Notes under the pieces: model-generated
Database searches by the model: none
The model's input: only the letters and a program-made list of their open reading frames with translations
Told to the model about the DNA's origin: nothing
Program-made: the position numbers and the translations under genes
Shown here: in pieces, positions 1 through 30,367 of the stretch
Layout: every line of letters begins with the position of its first letter
Position numbering within the stretch: position 1 is the first letter of the stretch
NCBI GenBank assembly: GCA_905250025.1
Contig: CAJNOJ010000017.1
Location: 62,001-126,000, forward strand
Length of the DNA: 64,000 nucleotides
Direction: 5' to 3'
DNA from: Adineta ricciae
Taxonomy: Eukaryota; Rotifera; Eurotatoria; Adinetida; Adinetidae

Positions 1-3000
1 ACACATGTTTTCTTTCATTACTTAGGCGTTTGCACTATATCTAGTCGAAATTCAAGTTAAAGAACAATATTTCAGTCGTGGTGATATGTGGCGCTTTACA
101 CGTAAATTAGTAAATACCGCTGTTTATTTGAAGAAAGCACTAGAAATATTTGGCATGAGGTAAGGAATGAAATTCGACGAACTTTTCCGTAGAAGACGAA
201 ATCGAAACATGTAGAGCGACGGTGTATGGTTTATGGATAGCAAATCATCCATTTCGCGTTTCTTCCGGTTATATCACAAAAGATACAAAAGTAAGATGCG
301 ATATACTGACTTTGCTATCACTAAAATCTTCTTTTAGATTGTTTTTCGTTCGTTGAGTGCATGTTGTACAATATTTCTACAGATGTCGAAGGAGATGTGG
401 GATTTCGATGAACAAGGTGACACGTATTATGAAAAAGCTGTGGATGGATTTCTTATGGATTTATTCACACGATGGAAGGTACGTCTCGTAATGTAGTTCA
501 TTGAATATGAAAACTGTTTTTCATCCAGTCAATGAGTTGCCAACATGATGTGACAATGACGTTATTTTCTCGAGTTTTCTACGATGCAAAATCACTGGAA
601 GATTTTCCAGCATCTTTAAGACAAGATATCAACATAGATCATCGCGGAAAATTTTATGAAGATTTCTATCGGTAAGGGAATGTCGAAGATGTGTTATTTG
701 TGACATTTTCGTTTCTAGTGTAATCTATCAAAATGAACGTTATGACGATTGGACACCGCGCCTAGCTAAAATCAAACAAGTACTGGTGAACTATAAGGAA
801 GATCTGGTGACATATCATAAAAAACAACTACCCAAAGAGGAAGCAGATAAGATGCCAAATGGAACGATTTCATGTGCAGCTGATGGGAATTTTCTCGAGA
901 CTTTGAACTTATCGTCTAGTAGTAAGTGAAGAGGAGAGTAGAAGAAACGAAAGCGTACTCTTTTGTCTAGTTTTTGAACGGCATTTTATTGATCGTCCAT
1001 TCGATCGTCTGGGTCAAATGTCGCTAGTAATTACACCGGGTGGTGGCATTTTCGAAGTTGACCGTGAATTAACAAACATGACTAAGCAACGTGTATTAGA
1101 TAATGGTATCGGCAGTGATCTTGTGTGTCTGGGAGAACAACCATTGTTTGCCGTACCATTGTTTAAATTTTTCAAAGAAAATCCAAATACCGCAGATGAC
1201 TATCAGATTCCACACTGGATCAATTTAAGGTTTTCATCTAGATTTGCAAGATGTATCTGTTAGAAAGTGTTCTGATTGTTTGTAGTTACTATAGAAGTTC
1301 AACTGCTCCATCATGCTTTAAACGTTTTATTCCGCGTGTACCATTTGATAAACAACGAATACAAGGCGGCTTATTAGGTATAGAATTCTTGTTCTTCGAG
1401 AAGTATTTCATTGACTTTTTATGTAAAACAGATGTGAAAACTGTAATGAATTCAATTACCGAAGAGTTTTTTATCAAACCGTATCAGCCATCGATGGAAG
1501 AATTTGATGCTCAAGTATTCAAAACAACAACAAAAGCGTAATTAAAAAGAAAAATCTTCTTTAAACAAGACAAATTCGAATATGATGTTTTTCGTATCAA
1601 TAGACCAACTGAACAAGGATCGACGGTTGACAGAAGTGCCCGAAGTGATGTTCGTATAGCCAGACGACGACACATAACAATGGGTCCTTCACGTAGGATC
1701 AATTTCAGGGAAAATCTCAATATTCATTCCACTATTTTAGAGCCAGTAGTTATGGAAGAAGGCGATCCCATTCAAGAACCTACAGGCATGTTAATTGTAA
1801 ATAATAAAGCTCCAGTATCATCAGGCACAAATGATGATCCGCGCCTCTTCAATGCTAATGTCAAAGATGATATCGTGCTTTCAACATCCCATGCAACATC
1901 AGCAAATATATCAGCATATATTCAGGCATACAATACATATAACCAGTCCGCACAGGTTTTGTTCTATAATCAACATAGTTTCTCACGTGCCGCTCAGAGT
2001 GCTGATACCTATTTTCTAACATCTCATATATTTGCACGAATGCAAGCACGGCCGAAAGCGCTGACCAATCCATTTGCACCAGCTAGTATCCGTATACCGA
2101 TGGTACCAGGACGACGTCGGTGGGCGCACACATTTCCTATTGGTATATCAAAGAGACGAAACGTCGAATGATGATGTTTTTTCTGTTCTCATTGTCACTG
2201 TTTGTAGGTCCGAATAAAATACCATGGCATTTTCATCATTTACGTCAAATAGAAGGTCTAATGAAACAAGAAATCCTTGTTTGCATATCAACATGTGCAC
2301 ATCTGGTTCTTCCGGGCACGTCCAAACAATTGACAAATAATTTAAAATCAAAACGAATGAATCAACATCTGAAAGCTAATAGCGATGTGAGTACACGTCA
2401 AAAGCGGTAAGGAATCAACGCTGACAGAGTGCTCTGTTTATACAAAATACTATTTTTTACTGCAGCATTGTCAGTCCATCAAATTATGATTTGAGACGAG
2501 GAACCGTGAATCGTCGGGATAGCGTCACTGACGATAATCGAACAAATGTTAGCAATGTGCCTGCCAAAAAGCCCGGTCATGACGGTTCAAGTAAAATAGC
2601 AACAACGAAAAGTTCGTTTACCTTGCGGTCATTCTACTGATTCGATAAGAATCGATTTTTATTCTATTGCAGACAAAGTGGAAGCTATTATTTGGGGCCC
2701 GACAGGTGTTGAACCATGGAGTGCATCGATGATAACTGGTATCGATTGGAAATCTTTGACCATACCAGCTTCTCTTCCGACCACATTCGATGTTGTTCCA
2801 TCAGAAGACGATTTAAAACGTGATTTTACACATAATTCCTACGAACTATTTCAATATCTACCACCAATAACGGAATATGATCGAAAACGAAAACAAACAC
2901 ATAGTGGGACTCCAAATGCCGAACCAATAACTCAGTATGGTCCTGCTTTATATGTCCTCTGAAGGACTTTTTCCATTTGTTTTCGTAGTTACGATCCGAT

Positions 3001-5579
3001 GGAGCGACATAAACTAGCGTTTGATGAATTAATTGACCAACGTCTATCTCAAGTAAAGCACAAAATAGAAATCGAATTGAAAAACTCCTCTTGTTCATCT
3101 TCTAGGGTTTTCAAATGGTGGTGGAAATTCCACTACATGTCACGAAGATAATGATTGAAAAAATTCGATTGAGCGGCTACAAAGAAACCGGCTACAACCG
3201 TTTACTAAGCATCGGCCGAATTTATCATACCTTAAGTCTTGTCACAGAAGCGAATCCAAAGCCAGATACAGCTGTTATATGTGTACAACAATTTAAACCT
3301 ATGTAATTTCTCTCAACGACAGCAGAAAATCTATTTCTGGAACTTTCTGCATCTTTAGATATGTCTTTCAACCTAGACCCGTTGCATATAAATACCGATT
3401 TCAGTGTCCTGATTCGTCCTATTATGATCGAGCTCGATATACGCTGCAGCTGGATAACTTAGAGCTGTTTGCGTGGAATGTCGTCGATAATACTGTGTGC
3501 AGTCACGGATCCGGTGATCATAAACTATCGAACGTATGCATTTAAAGCTTTACTAGAAGTCTTTCGACTGTAATCGTTAATGTTCGTTTCAGTCTACGAA
3601 ATATTGGCGTACTCGTCTGGTATTAATGCCGGTTTCGCGTGATTATACGATAAAAAGTATTGAATCCGGTCAAACAAAATGTGATAGTCGTCAAGAAATG
3701 TCGCACGAAGATTACTTTCTTTATGTTGAACATTTCATTCGATTCTTAGTCATGCTAAATAAACTTTCACGCGTTCGTACTGGCCCCACTGAATTTTTCC
3801 ACCGAGTATGTTTCAGCATATCTTCATTATTCATCGTGGTCCTCCTTTTTATTTTCGTCTAGCCTATTGATCCAGTTACCGGAAAGAAACGTGTCGATAT
3901 TCATCGACGTCCAGGCAAAAATATGTAAGAAATATGCTGAACTCAATGTTTGCGATGTAATTCTTGTACACTTTTTTAGAGGACCGAATAAGACATTTAA
4001 CCTTAGTAGTGTTATGTCTGGCGATAGTGAGGCGATAAGTGGTTTGTTGAGCTTATTTCAAGATGAACAGCAAGGTTTATCATTCGTCAAAGATGCTGTT
4101 TTACCTGAATGCTCGTTCATTGCTATTGAAGCGATCTGGTGGTGCATTGAACACTGTGATGATATACAGAATGAAGATACTGCTTGCTTATTATTTGAAG
4201 TAAATGGTGCAAACTGCAATAGGGAGGAGGAAGAACGAGAATGTGTCTTTTTCTGTTTTAGTTTTTGAATACGAAGAAAATCATTCAACATTATACATCC
4301 GTCGATAAACCGTTTCGTTTTGGCTTTTTTCTCTATTACATTGTTACAGATAAAACAAGGAATTGTGAGCTTCGTCAATCAAAGTGTTTCAGTCGAACAT
4401 CTTTCTGTTTAGACCGTCACTATTCCAATGATTATCCTGAAGTGGGATTTTATGAAACCAAAAATTTTATTCCCTCAATGGATTACTTAGGCTTCGCTTT
4501 ATGTAGTCCTATGCGTTTACTGCCCAATCTTATTCCTAGTCCACAATCAGTATCACGAACAGCACGTCTTGGAACAGGAAATACATCTACAATGAACAAT
4601 AATTTCAATAACAATAACGATCCATCAGGAAAAGAAGCAACAGCATCAATCGAATTAAAACGTAGTTGCAATGTTGATGTCGACCCAAAGCAGATGTCTG
4701 ATAGACGTGAATGGGCGGTCGCACAACATCATGCTTACTACAATCCACATTGTCTATTCGAATTGGAAATTCGTTGGCTAGTGGCCACTTCATGCATATT
4801 AGGAGATCTTATAACGACTTGGTCACAACGCACAGGAACAATGCTCGGATCAAACCAAGTCGCTTTCCATCTCATTCCTATTCCATGTGATCCATTTGCT
4901 GAGTTTGATCCGTTACGAGGTAAATACTGAGTTCTCTCAATGTACGGGTCATGCAGCGAACGAATGTTGTTTTCAGGTCCTATCTATATCCGGATGGATT
5001 CGTCGTGTCTCGTTGAAAAACTTGAATGCTTTTCGGAAACCTCGCGTGGTCAGCTTTTGAGTATTTTTCAAGAACTGATTGTCAAGCGGTTCGTATCATG
5101 ATTCGTCATTCGATCAATATTTCTCTTTGTTCCCTTCTGTTAGCTATGGCTTCATTTTAAATACGTGTGTCAGCTACAAGGATGAAAATATCTACTATGT
5201 TCACATTAGCGGTGGTATGCTTGTTTATATTTTATCGGATGTTTACAATGTACATTGTAATCGTCGAGCGATGCGTGTAGCATCGAGTGGTGAAGGCGAC
5301 GGTCAATCGTCGCCACTTGATTGTGGATTCTATTGGTGTTGGAACTTTTGCTTGGGAAAAAAATGGCGCAGTACGCAAACCGGTGAAGAAAAATATCAAG
5401 ATATCATGTTAGCAGATTTTCGCGCATTTTGTGCTAATGACAAGAATCGTTTACTTAACTTTTGGAATGAAGTCGATGAAATCGCTAAAAGTAAATTGAT
5501 CGAGCAACAACAATTTCAAGGAGAATATAAAGACGACGAAAAGCAAAAGAACTCGTCAATCATACCCACAAAGTTTTAA
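1..5579 (+). CDS. DEPDC5: DEPDC5/Iml1, GATOR1 complex subunit (5' truncated by window edge)
   Basis: Multi-exon gene whose 5' end lies before the window. DEPDC5 (yeast Iml1) is the GATOR1 subunit that, with NPRL2 and NPRL3, stimulates GTP hydrolysis by Rag GTPases on the lysosome and so restrains mTORC1 when amino acids are scarce. Exons near 390-930 and 970-1240 carry the Iml1 block, with [16 protein letters not shown] as a clear signature. A middle block includes [21 protein letters not shown] near 2690-2755. A DEP domain spans roughly 4000-4350, including [18 protein letters not shown], and ends RFGFFLYYI. The family C-terminal region follows at about 4700-5579 ([19 protein letters not shown]; later [16 protein letters not shown]). 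Introns are about 50-70 bases. The stop is at 5577-5579, with AATAAA at about 5705. The reading is open across all exons I followed. Product is confident; exact exon ends are by eye. Confidence 0.9.
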
Positions 5580-6171
5580 TTTTTTTATTTTTTCGATACA
5601 TTATACATATATATTTTTCTTTCGTTGTATGTGTATAGTTCATGACATTGATTTTTCTTTTGTATATTTTCTCTTCTTTTGTGACCTTCGTAATCAAGAG
5701 AAGAAATAAACGCTGGACTTCGGCTTATGTACATATATTCGAAAAAAGACTTGTACTCTCAGCCTAGATTTGATAAACTTCAGCGAGTAATTCCAATGAA
5801 GTGCGGAGAGGAAAGTTTGACAACTAATCGTGACAATCAACGTAAAAAACCCAAAATCAACTCGACCTCGAAGGTGGTCATAGTATAGATACAATAGCGA
5901 TTTGATGGTGTACGTATCCGAGCGAAATGATAACCATCGTATTATCTGTATCTGTATGTCATTGCACATATATTTACATTGAATCATCGACTAATTTTAG
6001 TGATCACTTGAATGAAGAAGACGCTCTGTCAGTCGATAAAAACGATACGTCATTCATGTTGACAAACGCTTCGTGTTTGATAAAAGAATGCTTGTATGTC
6101 AGTGACATCATTTTACTTGTTTTTGTGATATTAAACTTTAACCTGTTGAAAAAAACAGCTTTTGAAATATC
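5580..6171. other. Intergenic: DEPDC5 3' region and IRG-like gene promoter
   Basis: AT-rich spacer holding the presumed DEPDC5 poly(A) signal (AATAAA near 5705). Open frames here on both strands show no recognisable domain. No RNA gene or mobile element was seen. Confidence 0.5.
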
Positions 6172-8410
6172 ATGGGCAACTTTACGGCCAAAAGTAAATA
6201 ACGCAAATCGAACATATCATCGATTCTACTCAGTCTCATCATATAGATTCTCGGCATGATCCTGCAGAGATAGAACCGGCGTCAAATCGTCGACGAACAA
6301 GTTCCAATACAAAACATGTATCGTTGAAATAAATTTCAGACTTCTGCCATAAAGCGGCCTCTTTTAGATGTACAATTCTTGTACCATGTGCCTTTGTTCA
6401 TTTGGAATACAAGAAGAACGTATCCCTCTCGAATGTATCAATTCGAAATGCGCACGGTTGTACTGTTCTCAATGCGTCAAATTTGTACAAATGCATAATG
6501 GAACTACGAAAAGATTTCGCTGTATGTATTGTTTATTGGAATATCCTCTGCAGAAAATACCGGAGGAAAATCAAACACTGATCAAACAACTATGGAATAG
6601 TATGTCAATCAAATATGGTATACGTTATACAAGTCATTTATTAAATAAACAGTTAACAGAGAATAATATGATTGATCTTTGGTGTGATATCGAATGTCGC
6701 CGACGTCATTTAATTAATTTAATTTCTACTCTCGAACGATTTTCTCGATGGGCGCAGATCCATCAGATTACGAATGATACTCATATTATGGCTGAGAAAT
6801 TGTTAGATATTGCTACGCGAATGAAAGAGAATCCTACGGAAAATATGCATAGATGTCAAAGCGAGTACAAAGAAGTGATTTCCATGTCCGATCAGAATAA
6901 CAATCAGGAGAGCAATGAAATTGGCTCCTGTTATATTCGGACATGTGAACATTTACTTGGTGATATATCCGATACAGAATTTTATCGAGCATTTACCAAT
7001 ACTCACGCGAAAATGATTGAATGGAACAGTGCCTTGGCGTCGAGTGATCAATTTCAACCACAAGTCGCAGATTTGTTTACTGCTATTGAAACTGATCTTG
7101 AAGAACAATGGGTCAATCATCGTCACGGTATCGTACGAGCTAAAATTGGTATCATTGGCTATACCTGCGTTGGAAAAAGCACCATTCTCAATCGTTTACT
7201 TGGTATCGAAGATCTTGCAAACGAAATTTCATCGCCAGTGCGCAGTATAAAAAGTACTTATTATCAATTACAATTCGACCGAAAGGAACCTTTGAAATCG
7301 CCGAATAATCTATTGAAAACAACTGCTGTTACACTTGTAGATATTCAAGGTCATGATAAAGATGTACCGACAGTTGACAATCAAATCACACCGGGCAATT
7401 ATTTAGATGAAATTCGCAAAGCTGATTGCGATATTTACGTATTAGTTTTCGATGAGAAACTTCGTTATGAACAGCATGGCTGGATAACGTATATCGAAGA
7501 AACATTGAAGAGGCAATGTATTTTAGTACGATCCAAAATTGATATTGACTTTTTAGCGAAATATCGTGAACGATCAGGTTTGTTTTATGGCAGCAGCACG
7601 GTAGCCGAACGAAATTATCACACATCAGCAATTCTCGAACAACTGCGATTCGATAATCAAATGGAATCGCATCGAATCTATTTGACGGCAGCTGATTTCA
7701 TGCCAGCAAGTTCTGATGCTGAAACTTTACTAAAAACGCTATCGTTTGATATGAAAATCTTAATTGATGAACTAGGTCACTTAGCATGTGATGCACGAAA
7801 TCGTCGTATCCACTCATTAGCCGTACGAGCCATCGCTCGAGTAATCAACGTATGTTTTCGTCGTGGTTATGTTCTAAATGTCTTCAATTACAAGATCGGA
7901 GCTGGTCTAGCTGCTATCGTACCCTTTGGCGATCAGTTGCCACGTTACTTGGCAAGGGATCATATTCGCCAAGCATTCGGCATCACCAAAGATTTTCGTC
8001 AGTACTTAGTACAATTTCGTTTGAGTATTGACGATGGCTGTTTGCAAACGTCAACGCTGGAGAACTGCGTAACGGCAACAATGATGAAAACGAGAGGAAA
8101 GAATGGTTCATTGGGAGCAGCTGTCGGCGGTGCTTTCATGGCTGGTGCTCCATTTTCCGATGATATTATCCGTGTAGCTGCGCCAACTGCAGTTGCTTTG
8201 ACAGGTGGTGCTCGCATTGCTCTAACAGCAAGTACAGCCGTCGTCGGTGTAGTTATCTCTGCTGCTGTATGCGCGTGGTCAGCTGTAAATAGTGGCAAAC
8301 ATATATTTAGTTATGTAAATCGCTTATGCGATGATCTTATTCTCGTCAGCAATCCCTTAGTAACTGCATTGATTGACATTAATAGCAGAAAAGATGATCA
8401 AGCTAGCTGA
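6172..8410 (+). CDS. IRG-like GTPase with N-terminal RING-like zinc finger and putative myristoylation start
   Basis: The main exon 6368-8410 is one 680-codon frame. It starts right after TTTTAG, so two short upstream exons fit: 6172-6193 and 6247-6317, with introns of 53 and 50 bases and phases that close exactly (711 aa). They give the start MGNFTAK, which fits an N-myristoylation signal. A cysteine-rich RING-like finger follows at about residues 34-90 (CTMC...CINSKC...CSQC...CMYC). The G domain has G1 GYTCVGKS (about residue 295), G3 DIQG (about 356) and G4-like SKID (about 420; Ser replaces the usual Asn/Thr). The helical C-terminus includes a Gly/Ala-rich hydrophobic stretch (about 600-680) that could insert in membrane. 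The family (immunity-related or interferon-inducible GTPases) acts on internal membranes and pathogen vacuoles in vertebrates; that role here is inference. The GTPase call is strong, the IRG placement moderate, the 5' exons probable. Confidence 0.72.
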
Positions 8411-8695
8411 TACTGTTCTTTTGTTTATATTTTTGTGAAGGAGATATATTATACAAGAACTTCATATTCACGCTTGAAAATATGTCGAATTACATTCGAA
8501 AAAATCTTCCGCAGAAGAACACAGGATGTAATTTAAAACTATCGACAGAATTTAATACTTCATCATAGAATAACAAAGCAATGTTTTTCTTTTTTAACAG
8601 CCCATTAAAAAGACAAACAAAAAATACGTTCGAAGATCTTTCATTGAACTTGTCATGATGATAAATTTACAACGTACAGCAAATCATCGATCATT

Positions 8696-9466
8696 ATGTA
8701 CGAACAATTTTCTTTCGTTCTGTTACGTCACTCATATATAGATAAAATAAAACCAAAACATTTGACTAACTCGCGCGAAATAGATAAACTAGACGGACGA
8801 CCGATGATGATATCCACGCCAGGACGAAAACGTGTTCAACCAATTTTAATCGATGATGACGACGATGAGGAAACAACCGATACAGATGTTCTGATCTCTT
8901 CAACTTCGTCAACGAACAACAATCTTGCTCAAGATCTTTCATCTTTCGCTTCAGAAACGCCGTCATCTGCATCGTTAACTGACGCCAAACCACCAGTAAA
9001 GAAAAATCTCTACGTTCCATTGAATTTCGAGGAATTATCTCACATACGGAATGCTCAAACCAATGGCGAATTTGCCACGTTACTGTACGATTTTAAACTA
9101 TACAAACATGTTGTTAATGGTCATATATGTTTTTCGTGTCGAAAAGTGAAGTTTTCTCTGTTACAACCGGGTGTTCGTTGTACCATATGCCTACAACGTA
9201 TCTGCTACAAATGCCAACGGAAGATCACTTATCGACAAAATAATGTTTGTTTTGTTTCATTGAATTTACTTCGACGTTCATCGATTACATCATTTCCAAC
9301 AGACTTGACAATCAGAAGAAATGAACGAACTGATTCAGAATCTTCATCGTCGACCATAACAATAACAAACAAATGTAAAAAATCTCAAAAGAAAAAACTT
9401 TCGAATAATACTTTTTCATGTTGTATTGATTGTTTCATATTGTTCGATCCAGCGTCACTTGTATAG
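8696..9466 (+). CDS. Short Spire-like protein: Spir-box plus FYVE-type zinc finger
   Basis: Single 256-codon frame. The first ~100 residues are low complexity, with an acidic run IDDDDDEE and Ser/Thr-rich sequence. The C-terminal half matches the C-terminal module of Spire actin nucleators: a Spir-box-like helix (FEELSHIRNAQTNGEF), then CFSC...CTIC...CYKC and a final CCIDC pair of zinc ligands, in the order and spacing of SPIRE1/2. In Spire this module targets vesicle membranes and binds Rab/myosin V partners. The KIND and WH2 actin-binding domains are absent, and only 285 bases separate this frame from the preceding stop, so they cannot lie directly upstream. Start is taken at 8696; a second ATG pair near 8804 is possible. 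It may be a membrane adaptor or a decayed paralogue. Domain call fairly sure, function unknown. Confidence 0.62.
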   Translation: MYEQFSFVLLRHSYIDKIKPKHLTNSREIDKLDGRPMMISTPGRKRVQPILIDDDDDEETTDTDVLISSTSSTNNNLAQDLSSFASETPSSASLTDAKPPVKKNLYVPLNFEELSHIRNAQTNGEFATLLYDFKLYKHVVNGHICFSCRKVKFSLLQPGVRCTICLQRICYKCQRKITYRQNNVCFVSLNLLRRSSITSFPTDLTIRRNERTDSESSSSTITITNKCKKSQKKKLSNNTFSCCIDCFILFDPASLV

Positions 9467-9728
9467 AATAAAAAGAAAATCTTTCCAATAGATGTCGCTG
9501 TTCACACCAAAGATTTCCAACGAATTTCCTCTCGAGAACCTTCATCGAAGAAAACCATGAGTATTTCAGCAGTTTGAACTTTTTTTCGAACTTTTCTTAA
9601 TCATCAATTGAATCTTCTCGAAGGACATTTGTTGCCTAGGAATCAAACTTGTAAATACGTTGACAATGGTCTTACATACATTTTTACAGTTTCATTTTCT
9701 GTGTTGATCAAAATTCATACACAGATTC

Positions 9729-27836
<18,108 letters not shown>

Positions 27837-28139
27837 ACTTGGAATATTTTTCTTATAATCGATTTCTACACCGTCCGGTGAAATGTTTTTCATTTGATAA
27901 ATCGCATACGAATCGAGATGTCTTCTACATAAGTTTTGACTTTTCCTCCTTTATTCTATCGAATGTCTAATAAAACGAGAAACAGTGTCGAATTTATTCT
28001 TAATTATTCTATAGAAATTTATTTTATTCGTCTTCTTTTCACATTCTTCCGTTACTTATCCACATCAGAACTTCAGTTTATCTTTCTTTTTTGTTTGTAA
28101 ACAACTCTATTACGAATTAATAAACGTTCGATTCAATGT
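27837..28139. other. Convergent 3' region between DNAH7 and a minus-strand gene
   Basis: Short AT-rich spacer between two stop codons. AATAAA near 27969 is a candidate dynein poly(A) signal. No gene seen. Confidence 0.5.
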
Positions 28140-29682
28140 CTAAATCAAATCTCTACGTTCCTCTTTTCGTTGTTCATCTAGACGTGAAAGTAATGCACTC
28201 GACGGTAAACATGTTACTGGATCGAATTCAAACGGATCATTGACTAACATCGATTGATGGCTGAATGGAATCAATTGAGGTGTTTTGAGCAATAACGAAC
28301 GAAATTCTATCAGATTTGTTAAACCTAATTCGTGATATTTACCATTGACTTGAATGAAACCAATTTCAGTGTATGTTTGTTGGTTAGAAATGGGGATGAG
28401 CTCGTTTGCTTGAAAACCTAGTTGAACATATTGATCCAAACTAAAATTTGAACGATGAATCCGTTTGATTTCCGACATATTAATAAAATTATCGATGACA
28501 TGGTTGTTCTGTGTAATAATCGCCCATAATCGATGAATATAAACGGTTTTACCATTCAGAATAGGTTTTAAAGGTCGTTGCCGATTTACTAGTTGAATCA
28601 TAACTGAAATTGGATTTCCATGTTCATTTGTCAAACTGAATGCCTCTGTTAAATACGCTGAGTATGTAGGTTTCATTGAAATCAAACGAATCTCGTCCGT
28701 AGTCGATACAAAATATGACGACTCGATCCAACCGTACCGAAGATGTTCATTCGATATTAAATGATCGAGATGTTCACGAAAACGAGTATAGACTCTATTT
28801 TGTTGTTCGACTGATAAATGTCGACTTGGACAGATGATGATCGGCATAATTGCTATTGGTTTTTGAGCAAAAAATGGCCTACAATAAAACGAATCATGAT
28901 GATTAAAGACTACAAAGATTTTCTTACCATCCCGAATAGCCATCGACTAATGGCCACATGATGATCTCCTTGTCGAATACACAAGCGCTAGCAATCACCA
29001 ATCGCCAGTAAGGATATGTCGTTAGGTCGTAAAAAGGTTGAATCAAATAACTTGGTTTGAACAACGATAGACATTGTTTCTGTGAAAGATAGACTTGAAA
29101 GAATGATTGCAGGTTTGTTTTGTATTGTTCTTCGTAAACTTCAATATATATAGGTAACAGTGCAGTTAATCTTTCACTTGTTGCAAAACCAAAACTGGAC
29201 ACTCGATTGCCCAAGCTATATGATGATTTAACATAACCATTCATCTTCTTTCGATCGAAGAAATGTTCGATACATAAAATATCTTTTTTCGAGTCTTGTG
29301 ATATTTCCACATTCAATGTTAGAATACACTGATCTTCACCAAATAAATCGATCATCAAAAGTCGATTGAAACAATGAAGTGTAGTCAAGAAATTCATGCC
29401 ACCACTTCGTAATTGTGGATATTCCTGACCTAATTTCGCTACAATCAATTGGCTTTCGCAACTATCGGCGATCAACATTTGGATTTGCTCTTCCTGAATT
29501 ATCGTTCGACTCATCGACAACAATAGATTGAGATCATTTTTTGCAAGATGCTTTTTATCAATCGTAAATAATTGATATTCAATATGTTCATGAGCCGAAA
29601 TCAATCGGCTGATTGCTCTTTCCAGATGAGTATCATAATACGGTGGAATACGAAGAATTCGTATCGGTTGTCTTAACGACAT
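28140..29682 (-). CDS. Unrecognised 497-aa protein with possible ATP-grasp-like layout
   Basis: Two exons, 29682-28928 and 28878-28140, joined across a 49-base intron (GT...AG, frame preserved: VDGYSG then WPFFAQKP). No family was recognised with confidence. The order of segments recalls ATP-grasp ligases: a mid-protein GYVKSSYSLGNRVSSFG (lysine-plus-glycine loop), then YLIQPFYDL and ACVFDKEIIMWPLVDG, and a later strand pair YFVSTTDEIRLISMKPTYS, where ATP-grasp enzymes have an acidic residue followed by an Asn-containing metal site. Here that Asn-Pro-Arg-type signature is replaced by Lys-Pro-Thr, so catalysis is doubtful. No signal peptide or membrane segment is evident. Start ATG 29682 is the first in frame (MSLRQPIRILRIPP). 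It diverges from SLC35E3 across a 685-base spacer. Gene model is good, functional idea weak. Confidence 0.6.
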
Positions 29683-30367
29683 TGACTCGATCTTAGCGTC
29701 TAATTAAACTCGGATGATGTTATCACGGTTTTACAATTGAAAATATTTGCATAGAATAAGCTCTTTAATACGAATGTAATATTATTTTTGTGATCTAACA
29801 CAACACGGTTGTTCGTAGTCGAATTTTTCATGGACGAAACTGATTTGCTTATCGCTCAATACAATCGTCTTTCTTTGTTCGTTCTTCATTTTCAAATGAT
29901 CAATGAAGGTGAAAAAAGAACGCGCGAAAAACGTAGACAACTGCCTGTCGCTTTTTGCTGCATACCCTCGTGTGTGCTTATATTTAAACACATCGGCAGT
30001 CACCACGTTGCGTCCTGTTCGTAACTTATTCGTTTTTCATGACATTCTCGTGCTATCGTTGAAATAAGCGGATATATCCAGTAGAAAGTGACTGGTCAGC
30101 CGAAACGGAAACTTACACTTGACGAAAAATGTTTTTTTTCTGTCGTAGGACGTGTTTTTCCGGAAAATCGATGGTATTGACTGGTTTTGTTGCTTTCTTC
30201 CCTTTTTTCTCTAACCTTGTATGTGAACCACCAAGTGCGAATAGTGTAGATATTTTGTCGAATATTGTATCGTCAGTTTCTCGTACGCATGACTGCAAAA
30301 CTACTTGTTCTTGATTATTTCAGATTTGCTTTTCTCTTCGAACATATTCCATCCTGATTCATTCACA
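29683..30367. promoter_or_regulatory. Divergent spacer between the ATP-grasp-like gene and SLC35E3
   Basis: Head-to-head promoter region of about 0.7 kb. Open frames inside it have no recognisable domain and overlap on both strands. A TATTTCAG about 50 bases before the SLC35E3 ATG could be a 5'UTR splice acceptor. Confidence 0.45.

Noticed and set aside
5927..6259. 110-codon frame before the IRG-like gene
   Set aside because: The frame overlaps the better-supported 5' exons of the GTPase in another phase and has no recognisable content.
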